Shown here: positions 47,401-59,600 of the stretch, one piece after another
Position numbering within the stretch: position 1 is the first letter of the stretch
Layout: every line of letters begins with the position of its first letter
Origin: Xestospongia muta
Lineage: Eukaryota > Porifera > Demospongiae > Haplosclerida > Petrosiidae
Direction of reading: 5' to 3'
Length of the DNA: 64,000 nucleotides
NCBI GenBank assembly: GCA_963693285.1
Contig: OY848918.1
Location: forward strand, 6,391,876-6,455,875
Program-made: the position numbers and the translations under genes
Notes under the pieces: generated by a model
Told to the model about the DNA's origin: nothing
Database searches by the model: none
What the model saw: the letters and a program-made list of their open reading frames with translations, nothing else

Positions 47401-48798
47401 CTATTTACACATTATTGTCAGGCCAATAGAGTTTTTAAGATCTCTGGATAAGATATTGCATCCAAATGAAAGTATATTTCTACATTATCCTACCGTACGT
47501 TTTGGTCTTTTCCCTGAAATAGTTTGCATAAGTTTGTTTGAAGGGGACTGGTCAATATATACGGAAGCTTTAACGTCAATTTGTTCAGCAACAAAAGTGT
47601 CTGGTGCATGCCTGAAAATACCGGACATTGATCGCTGTGATATGTTTTACTATATCCCTTTAAGTCGCAATGAATCACTTATAGAAGATGCTGATCCCAC
47701 TTCTGTATACATGATTACAAGTGCTGATACACCTCATATTAATTCTCAAGTAGTGTTTACTAAATACATTTTGAAGTCATTGTCAGATGCTAAACTTGTG
47801 CCATGCTCAGAAATTAACCAAACAATAATTGAAGTTTCTTCATCTAACACCACCGTTTCTCTAGTTTGTCACGGGCCTGTTAATAAGATACACATTAGCC
47901 AACCAAATCCAGAGGTGTATTCAATTGTTGTTCAAGCTTGTCGTAACTTTATCGAAAGTTGCAAGACTGGAAGTCCCAAATGCAAGTTTGTCACAGTGTG
48001 TGTCAAGAGTGGATCTCCTGATGTAAAGTCAATTCCATGTTGCCGGTACCACACTCTACCTAATAATAGGCTCTGTGATGATTGTGAGAAAGCTGGGCAT
48101 GTCAATGATCAATTAGAAGCATGGAATAAAGCCTTAAGTGAAGTCAGTATCACATTAATTCTTGATTATAATTATAACATTATTCACTTGTAGCATCCAA
48201 TCCCTGAATGTTGTAAAGCTAATGAAGGTAAGATGTTACTGGATCCACTACTAAAATGTTATTATTTCTTTTCTATAATTGTAGAGTTGACAGCTTCAAA
48301 TATTCATTGTATTGCTGAAGTGTTTTCAAGACATCCAGACATCATCTTTGATTTTGCCCAAATTCTTGACTTTCAAAATTACCAGAATAACTCTATGTTT
48401 CAAGGTCTCTGTAGTGAAAAACTGATCACACAAATGCTGTTAACTTGGGAAAAACATATCACTAAAGCAAGCCAATTACAAATTGAGCCAAGACGCGAGC
48501 TAGCAAGAAAACTCCTTCTGTTAGGTGATAAAGTCTGTAAACAAGAGCGGAGTCTTGAACCAAAAGCTGAAAATGGTGCTGATCAAAATCAATCCTTAAA
48601 GTATTCTGATTTTGAGCATCTTGCTAGAGAATTAGATCTTTATGGTAAATATAGCTATATTGAATGAATTTGAAACTATTGTTTTTTTATAATTTAGCAA
48701 CAAGCTATAAAAGTGATGTAGTACAAAGGAAAGAAGACAATTATACTTTCACATTAAAGATTGGTGACTTTGCAAAGCCAAAGATGCCCCCTCACTAG
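44421..48798 (+). CDS. Unit J: intact pseudo-Roc-COR-Death protein (881 aa)
   Basis: Exons 44421-44607, 46179-48142, 48194-48227, 48285-48644 and 48698-48798; 2,646 nt, open. N-terminal exon has VAEFIGIKP and ends PIQIQG; this exon type is shared only with K. Intron 1 (44608-46178) is unusually long for the family. P-loop TGLPDSGKT; INIWDVSLN; VPLSWVFLRSMFYR; knuckle CRYHTLPNNRLCDDC. The Death-like exon is long (ELTASNIHCIAEVFSRH...LARKLLLLGDKV...LARELDLYG). The terminal exon is longer than in its relatives, about 33 residues (ATSYKSDVVQRKEDNY, ending MPPH). No ATG precedes the P-loop within exon 2, confirming use of exon 1. The most diverged intact member. Confidence 0.87.
44608..46178 (+). 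other. Long first intron of unit J
   Basis: GT at 44608, AG at 46177-46178. AT-rich; no ORF, RNA gene or recognisable repeat seen. The matching intron of K is 3.4 kb, so both members of this subfamily have expanded first introns. Confidence 0.7.
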
Positions 48799-49565
48799 TC
48801 AGAATTTGAAACAATTTACATTCTTGCTACTTTACTAAATTTAGTATATGAAATTTGGCTTCCTCTTTATCATCTGAGAGTTTTCAATTTGTTTTAAAGA
48901 AGTAGTATCAAAGACAATTGGATGTGTAATGTTGGATTAGTTATAATCAAGAAGGTCAGAGATTTAGTATAGATTGGTATACTTTGTTAAGCTTTATATG
49001 GAACCTGATTAGTTTGAGAAATAGATTAGATTCAATGTCAATGCATATTTGTTGACAAATAATATCTGCAAGCTTTATTCATAGTATTTGTTTATCTGAT
49101 GTATGTATTACACATGCAATGGTCGAGCAGCTCTTGTCTCAGCAGATTTATATAGCATTCATCACAGTCCAGGAGATTGCTTGTGAATGCACTTAACTAT
49201 TGGGACAGCTGAAGTGGACCAGAAAACATTATTGAGCATTAATGAAATGAAGGTGTATTCATTTTTATATGCATATTCTGCTACTACAAGAAACAGTTGA
49301 TAGAAATGAAGGTGATCAAAGCTTTGTGTTTTGTTTTCAATGTTACAGAATCAGTATATAGAAACCTCTCATTGAATAAATCCTTAACTTCTTAGCAAAC
49401 TACACCAACTCAATCCACCTGCTTCAGCATTATAATTTTAGTAGCTATACTATGAGTCTTAAATTGACTCCTCTCACGTGTGATTTTCTAAGTAGATATC
49501 TCAGTTCTGATTTGTGCTATCAGATGGTGCTGGCATAAATTTCTTCTTCGTAGTTATATAGACCT
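48799..49565. other. Intergenic J to minisatellite
   Basis: AT-rich. No coding exon, RNA gene or array repeat recognised. Confidence 0.6.
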
Positions 49566-51071
49566 ATGTCTTTTGTTTCTCCTTGTTGCTGTAGCTCCAT
49601 TTGTCAGTTCAGTATTCTAATGAAGGAGTATGACTTTAATAGTCATGTGCTAAGGATTCTAATTGAGGAGTGTGACTTCAATAATCATGTGCTAAAGATT
49701 TTATTGAAGGAATGTGACTTCAAGAGTGATGTGCTAAGGATTCTAATTGAGGAGTGTGACTTCAATAATCATGTACTAAGGATTCTAATTGAGGAGTGTG
49801 ACTTCAATAATCATGTGCTAAGGATTCTAATTGAGGAGTGTGACTTCAATAATCATGTGCTAAGAATTCTAATTGAGGAGTGTGACTTCAATAATCATGT
49901 GCTAAGGATTTTAATGAAGGAGTGTGACTTAAAGAGTGCTGTGCTAAGGATTCTAATTGAGGAGTGTGACTTCAATAATCATGTGCTAAAGATTTTAATG
50001 AAGGAGTGTGACTTCAATAGTCATATGCTAAGGATTCTAATTGAGGAGTGTGACTTCAATAATTATGTGCTAAGGATTTTAATGAAGGAGTGTGACTTCA
50101 AGAGTGCTGTGCTAAGGATTCTAATTGAGGAGTGTGACTTCAATAATCATGTGCTAAAGATTTTAATGAAGGAATGTGACTTCAAGAGTGATGTGCTAAG
50201 GATTCTAATTGAGGAGTGTGACTTCAATAATCATGTGCTAAGGATTCTAATTGAGGAGTGTGACTTCAATAATCATGTGCTAAGGATTTTAATGAAGGAG
50301 TGTGACTTCAAGAGTGCTGTGCTAAGGATTCTAATTGAGGAGTGTGACTTCAATAATTATGTGCTAAGGATTTTAATGAAGGAGTGTGACTTCAAGAGTG
50401 CTGTGCTAAGGATTCTAATTGAGGAGTGTGACTTCAATAATCATGTGCTAAAGATTTTAATGAAGGAATGTGACTTCAAGAGTGATGTGCTAAGGATTCT
50501 AATTGAGGAGTGTGACTTCAATAATCATGTGCTAAGGATTCTAATTGAGGAGTGTGACTTCAATAATCATGTGCTAAGGATTTTAATGAAGGAGTGTGAC
50601 TTCAAGAGTGCTGTGCTAAGGATTCTAATTGAGGATTGTGACTTCAATAATCATGTGCTAAGAATTTTAATGAAGGAGTGTGACTTCAAGAGTGCTGTGC
50701 TAAGGATTCTAATTGAGGAGTGTGACTTCAATAATCATGTGCTAAAGATTTTAATGAAGGAGTGTGACTTCAATAGTCATGTGCTAGGGATTCTAATTGA
50801 GGAGTGTGACTTCAATAATCATGTGCTAAGGATTTTAATGAAGGAGTGTGACTTCAATAATCATGTGCTAAAGATTTTAATGAAGGAGTGTGACTTCAAT
50901 AGTCATGTGCTAAGGATTCTAATTGAGGAGTGTGACTTCAATAATCATGTGCTAAGGATTTTAATGAAGGAGTGTGACTTCAAGAATGATGTGCTGAGGA
51001 TTCTAATTGAGGGGTGTGACTTATCTATATCCATAACAACTGTGCAATGTCCTTTGTCTACCGGAAAATGA
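49566..51071 (+). repeat. 42-bp minisatellite, open for 501 codons
   Basis: From about 49611 to 51020 the sequence is about 33.5 tandem 42-nt units (consensus starting AGGATTCTAATTGAGGAG), reading as 14-residue repeats. Two alternating types occur: RILIEECDFNNHVL and [RK]ILMKECDFKS[AD]VL, giving a higher-order unit in places. Because 42 is divisible by three, an array of stop-free units stays open without selection. The ATG at 49566 gives 15 lead residues before the first unit; the end after TGA 51069-51071 shows no domain. The repeat would be a Cys- and Leu-containing solenoid-like chain. Calling it a gene is not supported; calling it a minisatellite is. Confidence 0.85.
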
Positions 51072-51645
51072 CAATACTTTGATCATTATATTTTTTAAAG
51101 ACTTAAGTCAAAATGACTTAGCTGATATAATTATGGAAAAGTTTTTTAGGTTGGTAACTTTAGGAAATACATCACCCAATTCTATTATTTTTTTAGGATT
51201 ACAACACAAATGTAGATGAAGTTGAAGGAAAGTAGAAGAAAGCCTAAAGCTGTTCTGATTTGTAAGCTTAATAATTTTTGCTACTCAACTTTGTCTAATT
51301 GTTTATGTAGTTATATAAATAATATTAAATCAATGTATATATGTATATACCTGGTATGTTAACATTATTTTTTCTGTTCAAATGGCAAATTGTGTAACAA
51401 AAAATAATGCAGAATTATAAATGTACTGTAGCAACTAACTTTATTATTTTACTGAGTTATTACTCTGTTTGGATAATTTAGTTTATTTATTTCATGTGAT
51501 CATTTTGAATAACTAAAAGTTATTGGTAATTTATTTACCAAAGAGATGTGTACATGACTTGTAACAGAAACATGGGAGATATCTGGACTTAATTCAATGC
51601 AAATTTCATCAATATCTTATACTAGCAGCACAACGACTCTCAATA
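51072..51645. other. AT-rich spacer before the TLC-like gene
   Basis: Nothing recognised. A weak extension of the next gene's frame continues upstream to about 51600 (Ser/Thr-rich), so an upstream exon boundary may lie here. Confidence 0.4.
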
Positions 51646-53107
51646 GTGAAGTCACCAAACCAACCACACCTCAAACTCCATGTCATTCTTCTATCATTAC
51701 TGCTGTTTACATTGGCATTTATCACAGTTAACATCATCTCATGTCTAACTAGAATATTCCAACAATTAAATCCATCAACAGAAGTGTTTTGGTGTCAAAC
51801 ATTTGTCAGTCTCATTTCTTCAATCTTTATTACACCATTTACACTATGGCTAATTCTAGTAGATGATAACCTCAAGACAGACTTAGGTAACAATACCTCA
51901 CTAATATCTACACTACTCATTTGTATTGGTATTGGAAATAATGTATATGAGATTACAACACAAGTTGCTGCATATGTTCTATTCCAATACAGTAATCCAT
52001 ATCTCCTAATACATCACATGTCTGGTCTACTGAGTGGTAGTCTAATGGTGTATTATAATCAAGGTCATTTCTTTGGATGTGCTACATTACTGATTGAAGC
52101 CTCCATTGCATTCCATTCTCTACCAATAATTTTAAAAGAGATTCAACTATATAGAAGGAACATGGCTATGGAGATTCATCAAATATATCTCCATCTATCT
52201 GGATATATATTGTCCATTGTTAGGTGTGTACTGTCAGGAGCACATGAGCGTCGCGAAGCGACGCGAAGGAGCGTCAAACTGCCATTATATTTGTATTCTA
52301 ACCATTGTCGAAACACGGTGTCAAGGATTATTCCATATAAGGAAATACACTTACTTAGCATAAGTACTGCTAAGTACGTGACGGAGCAATGAATATTATT
52401 ACAATCATATGGCGAGTAAAACGAAGTCGAAACTAAGAAAGAAGTTATGTACGTCGAGAAACGTTTAAAAGAATTATACTTGGAGGTTATGGAGGCTTTG
52501 TCATTAAAGAGGTGGAAACAGTTGAACAACATTAAATCACTTTATTCAACAAGACTAGTTCTCTGGCAATACATGAAGACTAGTCTCAGGCTAGGGAAGT
52601 TGCTGGAGGTCTTAAAAAGAACTTTCTGCCAGCTTTTTTGCATCTATTACAAGGGTAACAAACGTTTTGGTAGTTTCCTTGCTGCATGGACAAGGAAGTA
52701 GGCACTTAAGCCTGTGACACTTTGTCCACACAGAACACCAGGACACTTGGGAGTTACCTTGTGTCTGAATATAATGATATATATATTTTGTTCAAGGTCG
52801 CTTGGCCATTTTCTTGACTTCTTGACTTCTCTTAAATTTATCTATTTAAAGCGCACCTACTAAGAGGTTACAGCCCAGAAGCTATTAAAATGCAAAACAC
52901 TTAGCAGTTATCTCCATATATGGACATATGCTCTAAGCTGTGATTCGACAACAGTTGGTTAAGGGAGTTTGACGCTCCTTTGCGTCGTTTCGCGACGCTC
53001 ATGCGCTCCTGGTACTGTATAGCTCTCTCATATTTATAGTGGGAACATATTTCAGAAGATCTGTTTCTCCCAATATTAGCTGTTGCACTTCCAAGTTTTA
53101 TAACTGA
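51646..53107 (+). pseudogene. TLC/CLN8-like multi-pass membrane protein gene split by a 777-bp element
   Basis: The frame 51646-52234 encodes several hydrophobic segments (VILLSLLLFTLAFITVNI; ISTLLICIGIGN) and a HH...E-x-S pattern (YLLIHHMSGLLSG, then LLIEASIAFHSLPIIL), typical of TLC-domain proteins of the ER membrane. At 52235 a transposon-like element interrupts the exon. Joining across it at the duplicated 7-mer restores the frame (VRCVLYSSLIFIVGTYF) to TGA 53105-53107. Near 53070 an alternative frame (LAVALPSFITELLVIS) is also hydrophobic, so one more indel may be present. The true start is not clear; no ATG lies near 51646, so an upstream exon is likely. Family call moderate. Confidence 0.55.
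52235..53011. mobile_element. 777-bp inverted-repeat element (hAT-like MITE) inside a coding exon
   Basis: Left end CAGGAGCACATGAGCGTCGC and the right end (reverse complement CAGGAGCGCATGAGCGTCGC) form inverted repeats of about 49 bp with few mismatches. The direct repeat GTACTGT lies at 52228-52234 and 53012-53018. The termini contain the palindrome GCGTCGCGAAGCGACGC. No transposase frame inside, so it is non-autonomous. CAG ends suggest hAT, though a 7-bp duplication is one short of the usual eight. Confidence 0.75.
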
Positions 53108-53673
53108 GCTACTTGTCATCTCATCACATTGATCTCATGAATTTATACAAGAGCTGTTTAGAGTTACTGTTGTTATGGAGGATGTTGCCATGACAACTGT
53201 GCTATTACCTTTTCATCTCAAGTAGAGAGACAATGGAAGAAGGAAAAAATTAAGGGTCATATTATACCTGGAGAGAAGATGGAGTGATGACATTTACTTA
53301 TGTAGTTCACCAATTCAGCACACGCGCATGTATATGGCTGCATAATATTATAAAATATATTATAATAATACATTTTATACTAAATGTAGGTGGAGTTATG
53401 ATAGTTACTAGTGGATTACTATTAAGTATGATATCAGTGTAGGATAGTAGGATGCAGCCACTAGTTGTATTGCTGATGTTTCCTGGACACACATTGAAGA
53501 GATAAGTAGTCCTAATGAGAGAGACACATCATTAAAACATAGCTACTGTCATTTTGTCTCCCTATACTTAGCTAGCAACACATGCATGCACAACATGTAA
53601 ACTATGCATAATATGTTAATTGTAGCTGTATCAGCAAAGGTGTGGCCTATGATACATCACTAGAGAAGAAATC
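53108..53673. other. Spacer between the TLC-like gene and unit K
   Basis: AT-rich, no gene recognised. The stretch before 53674 should contain the promoter and leader of K. Confidence 0.4.
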
Positions 53674-56600
53674 ATGAGTGAGGATGAAGCTCCCACCGCA
53701 AAGAAAAAATTTGGGGATGATCTTGTATCAAGTGTTTCCAGTATTGCAGCAATTATTGGTGTTGTACCTAGAGTTGCAGAACCAGGATTGAAACAAGAAT
53801 TACCAAGTCCTTTGAAAGAAATACCCATCCAACTTCAAGGTAATGAATAATACTATAGTTCAGTTTAACTAATTGTCACTTTTATTTGAGTTTTGTTATA
53901 AAACCATTATGTGCTAAAGGTAAAACAGTTCATATTCAAGTAATAAATTTGTCAGAGTTGAGGTTACTTATTTAACTATCTAGAAACCCATCTCATTTAT
54001 TTATTTTTTAAAAATCTTGTCTTTCTATTCTTCATTAAAGCAATAGACAACAAAGATGGCATATTTAAAATTGTACATAATAATATTATTATAGTGAGAG
54101 CAACGAAAAGTGGATTATGATTGTTTAGGTCAAGTAGATAAACTTGATATCAGTATAAGACTAACTGATATAGCTTAACTAGATATACTTTACAAATTGT
54201 GCACGTGTTGAAATCAATACATGTTATTTTGTAAATTTGTTGTCTAAAACTATAATTAATTGCTGGGAAAAATTAAGTTTTGAATTCATAAACTTGTTCA
54301 TAATATACTTTATTATCAATGTACAAAAAATGTATAGGTTTATATTCTTTCTCTATTAAAGTTGTATAGCTGATTTGCAATGAAAATGTAAACAAAAAAA
54401 GTTTATAAAGACTGCATGCAGTCTAGATTAAGCTGTTATGAGAAGTGCTGATAAGAACATAATAACAATTACAGTGCTATATACTTCAAATTAACTTATA
54501 TCCTTCTATGTTACAATCAAGTTATTCTATATATAGTGAATAGTGTCATTCCATGTTAGTGATATAGCTATATCAAAGTAAACTGATATTCTCCTCCTCC
54601 ATACAAATAATGATATAGCTACATGTATAATTATAAAAGTAAACTTATATTATCCTCCTCTACTTTCATATATCTATGTCAAAGTAAACTTATATTACTC
54701 TCCTTTCTCCTCCAATTTCTATAAACAATGATGTAACCATATCAAAGTAAATTACAATATATTCCCACATCTTCTACAAATAATGTCATTATATAATAAT
54801 GATATATTGAGTATTAAAAGTGCTAATCCTTATTACTTTATATATGACCATGATAATATCATTTTTATGTATGTAATATACAAAATAAAACTAATTTTGA
54901 AGTTGGTTTTTCATAGTGAAAGCAGTCACACAAAAGTTATTTATTATCTATTAATCTAACAATGATATATTAAAGAGAATTTTCATTCTCACATTTAACT
55001 GCTTGACTGTCAGTTAGCGTTAAAAACATATACTGTTTTGATTTGCAATTTCATAGTTTATTTTTACCAAATAACTTATCATAAAGAATGTGTAGCTTAA
55101 TGATGAATAGATATAGTGTACAAGTTGTGCATGTGTTGAAAACAAGACAGGGCATTTTGTAAACTTGTTCCACAGCGTAAATCAACCATTAACTGTTGGG
55201 AAAATGTAGGTTTCATACACTCATTCAAACACTTTTTTTCAGTTCAAATATAAATAATTTACAAGTTTATAATCTTTCTTTGAAACTGAATATATAGTTG
55301 ATAAGGAAAATGTAAAATGAAAACATTTAAAAAAGACTCTGCACTCTATTCCACATATAAAGTAGTGATTTTTTTAAAGATTAAACCAAACCAATAATAA
55401 ACCAAGTAATGAGAACAGTAGTGTACACACAAAGAAAGAGAAAAAGATAAACATGACAATGTAGAAACAACTAACTCTTGTGTAATATATAGACCTAAAA
55501 AAATGATTATAGTACTATATAACTTCAAAGTAATTAAGTTATTCCATATATAGTGAATAGTGTCATTCCATGTTAGTGATATAGCTTTATCAAAGTAAAC
55601 TTATATTATCCTCCTTCATGCAAATAGTGCATGTATATATATATATATATAAATTTATAATTCCTCCTTCGTGCAAATAGTGCACATACTTCAAGTAAAC
55701 TTATATCCTTCTATGTTACAATCAAGTTATTCCATATATAGTGAATAGTGTCATTCAATGTTAGTGCTACAGTTATATCAAAGTAAACTGATATATTATC
55801 CTCCTCCATACAAAGAATGATATAGCTACATGTATAATTATAAAAGTAAGCTTATATTATCCTCCTCTACTTTCATATCTACAAAAATAGCAATATAGTT
55901 ATGTCATAGTAAACTTATATTACTCTCCTTCCTCCTCCAAATTTTGTAAACAATGATGTAACCATATCAAAGTAAATCTAAATATTCCCACATCTTCTAC
56001 AAATAATGTCATTCTATAATAACGATATATTGAGTATTAAAAGTGCTAATCCTTATTACTTCATACATGATCATGACAAACATATACTGTTTTGATTTGC
56101 AATTGCATAGTTTATGCTCAACAAATAACTTACCAAAATTTACGTGTAGCCTAATCGTGAATAGATATAGTATACAAGTTATGCATGTGCTGAAAATAAT
56201 GTAATTCATTTTGTAAACTTGTTACACTATGTAAATCAATCATTAATTGTTGGGAATAAGTAGGTTTCATTCATACACTTTATTTTCAGTTCAAACAAGA
56301 ATAATTGACAAGTTTATAGTCTTTCTCTGTTGAAACTGTTGAATGTAAGGAACATGTAAAATGAAAACATTTATAAAAGAGTCTGTATTCCACATATATA
56401 GTAGTGAATACAGTGGTATATAACTTCAAAGTAATTAAGTTATTCCATATATAGTGAATAGTGTCATTCCATGTTAGTGATATAGCTATATCAAAGTAAT
56501 GCAAATAGTGCAAATAGTTCATATGTATGTGTAAACTTATATTTCCTCCTCTATAAGTAGCAATAAAGCTATGTCTAAGTTTACTTACATTACCCTCCTA

Positions 56601-59600
56601 AATTCCTCCTCTATTTTTTACAATAGTTATGTAGCCACATCAATGTAAACATATTAGTCTATTCCATCTTCTATGATCATGAATAAGGTCACTTCCTATA
56701 TACCAATGGCCAATGTGGAAGATGTAGTACCACAATATTATCTGGTAGGAAGTCAATTTCACTCAATGAATTTCTATGTATACAACATGCAAACTATACT
56801 ACATTTGAATCAACACTTTGTAGAGGATAGGATATACTTTGACATAATAGTTAATGGACAATTCTTGTAAAGGATATTATTAGTGTGGATTTATGTTAAT
56901 TGGTGGTGGTAGACTTCCTCATAACATGGGAAACCAGTGGCAGTAGAGGCAAAATTAAATTTTATCTTAACTGATTAACATATTGCCTCACTGATCAATG
57001 ATATTATGATACAAATCTCAATCCAAAGAATATTCCATATTATTAAACTACATGGGAAGTTGAGAAAGTAGATCAACAACATGCATTTGTTATTACTACA
57101 ACTTATACTTACTACCAACAGCACAAATTGGCAACAAACCTAATGCATTAGTTAAGAACATACCCATAACTATTGTATTAATATTTCTGTAATGTGTAAC
57201 ATTACAAATTATTATGAATTATTTCTTTATTTGCATAATTTTACAGGCTTTCCATTTGATCATGAACATCTCAAAGAACTGATATCCAATCAAACGAATA
57301 TGACCAAAATTCGACCAGTTTTTCTTACTTTGAATGGTCTTATGAATTCTGGTAAGACAGAGGCAATTTTATATTTTTTAAAGCACTATGTTGATCAACG
57401 TCCACATCCTACATTGTTGGGTAAAAGTTATGACCAAGAAACAGAAGGAATTGCATGTTATGAACTTTTTGCTGCTGGTTTCTATCCCTTAAGGCATCTT
57501 ACCATTGCTGAATTCCCCAATGAGTCTGCTTGTGCATTTGGTATATTGTCAGCCTTTCGTAAAATAATTCAATTTCACAAGAGAGTTCCTTTGTTCAAAA
57601 AGGACCTTGATTTACCTACCAATGACGTTTTCAAAGATTCAGATTTAGAAAATCATCTTCAATATTTATACAAGTACCTTTGTCAATGTGAACAAGTGCC
57701 AAAAGAAGCTGATTTCAGCAATAATGAATATCTATTTGCTGATCATCTTTGCAAATCACTTCCCAGTGGAATTGCTCTTGTTAACATTTGGGACCTTTCC
57801 TTAGACAAGACAGTTCAGTGTTTTTTAACTCCTTTCTTTGACCTATTTTACAACAGTCATGCTTGGCTATTTCTAGATATTAAGCCTGAAGGTAACCTTC
57901 CTCATGTCACAGAAATTACTCCAGATGGTACAGCTTGGCTCCAACCTCATCTTTATTACTTGCTTCATTGGAGTAGAATGAGTGAAAGTAATCCAAGGGA
58001 GGGTGCAAGCACCATCTTTGCTAGACATGTCATGACCACTTCAAATGAACATTTAAAACAAATGGTCACAACACTTGAAGTTAAAGTAAAACAAGCTACC
58101 AAACATATTGGTGTGTCTTCTCTCATAGAGTCAAAAATTGAGACCATTGAGTTAAGCGATCATGGGATTTCTAATGATGCGTCAAATCGTCTTAATCAAA
58201 AGTTTGAAAAGGTGATTTATGAAACACCATTTGAAGATGTTCCTCTCTCTTGGCTGTTTCTTCGTAGTTTGTTCTATAGATTGGAGAAGATATTCATAGC
58301 CAAGTCAGAACTAAGGAAGAAAGCTAATGAATGTGGCATCAATGATGACTCACTAGCTAAATTTTGCCAATACTATACTTCCTGTGGCAGTATACTTGAT
58401 CTTAGTCTTATTAAACCAGATTGTTCATATGTAATTTTGAAGCCAATATGTTTTTTGAAATTGTTGGATAAAATTTTATGTCCTGGCGAGCACCTCTGTC
58501 AACAGTATCCAACCTTAGTTTATGGCATCTTACCAGAAAGAGCATTTCAAAATGTTTTTGGAGAGAATTGGCCAGCATTTGTAGATGCTTTATCAATCCA
58601 TCTGGCTACAACAGTGCCTAGTTCACAGTTAGACATACTTAATCTTGATTCCAATGAGCTGTTTTACTTTATCCCTTTAAGTCGCAAAGCAGAGAACCTC
58701 ACAAAAGAAGCTGATATGGCAGCAGTTCATCTCATAGTCAATACTCCTCATGTAAATCTCATTCAACATGCAATTCCTTTGCTAATTACCTATTACAATC
58801 ATTACCAGAACCAAAGCTCGTACCATGTTGTAACTTTAACCAAATGATTATCAAAGAATGTTCTACTGGTAGTACAATCACTCTCATCTCTCATGGTCCA
58901 GTTACTACAATATCAGTCAGCCAAGCTAGCCCTGATGTTTGTTCTTTAATTGTTGAAGTCTATAATAAGATTGCAGAAACTAGTAAAGTCAGAATTAAAT
59001 ACAAATTTGTCAAGATATGTTCAAAAAGTTTAGTCGCTGATATACAAGATATTCCATCTTGTCAGTATCATGTACTACCAAATGACACACTTTGTGATGA
59101 GTGTGTGTTAGCTGGGAGAGTCACTGACCAGTTAAAAGCTTGGAATGAAGCATTGAGAGAGGTTAGTAAAATGTATTCATTTACTAATAATTTTATGTTT
59201 TATATAACAGCACCCAATTCCTAGAAATTGTATACCAAATGAAGGTTAGATGGATTAACTTTCCTATATAGAGTCATTAATGAATCCTTACATTTTGCAG
59301 AACTAAAAGGTTCGGAACCTACACAAATTGCTAAAGAGCTTTCTTCATACACTCCAGAGGTGGTCAAGTATCTTGCTGAAACACTAGAGATTCATGATGT
59401 TCAGACTTCTAGTGTTAGTGAACTGATTTCCATATGGAATAAGAAACTTGTCAAAAGTACTAGTAGTAGCACAGGAGAAAGAGAACCAAAACGAATGTTG
59501 GCAAGGAAACTGGTTGAGGTTGGTGCTAAATTTTGCACTTCATTAGATAGTGGTCGAAAATTTGAGGCAGAATCTACTTTTGAAGCACTTGCTAAGAAAT

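Noticed and set aside
49611..51020. CRISPR-like array
   Set aside because: The units are contiguous 42-bp repeats with no unique spacers, in a eukaryotic context; it is a minisatellite.
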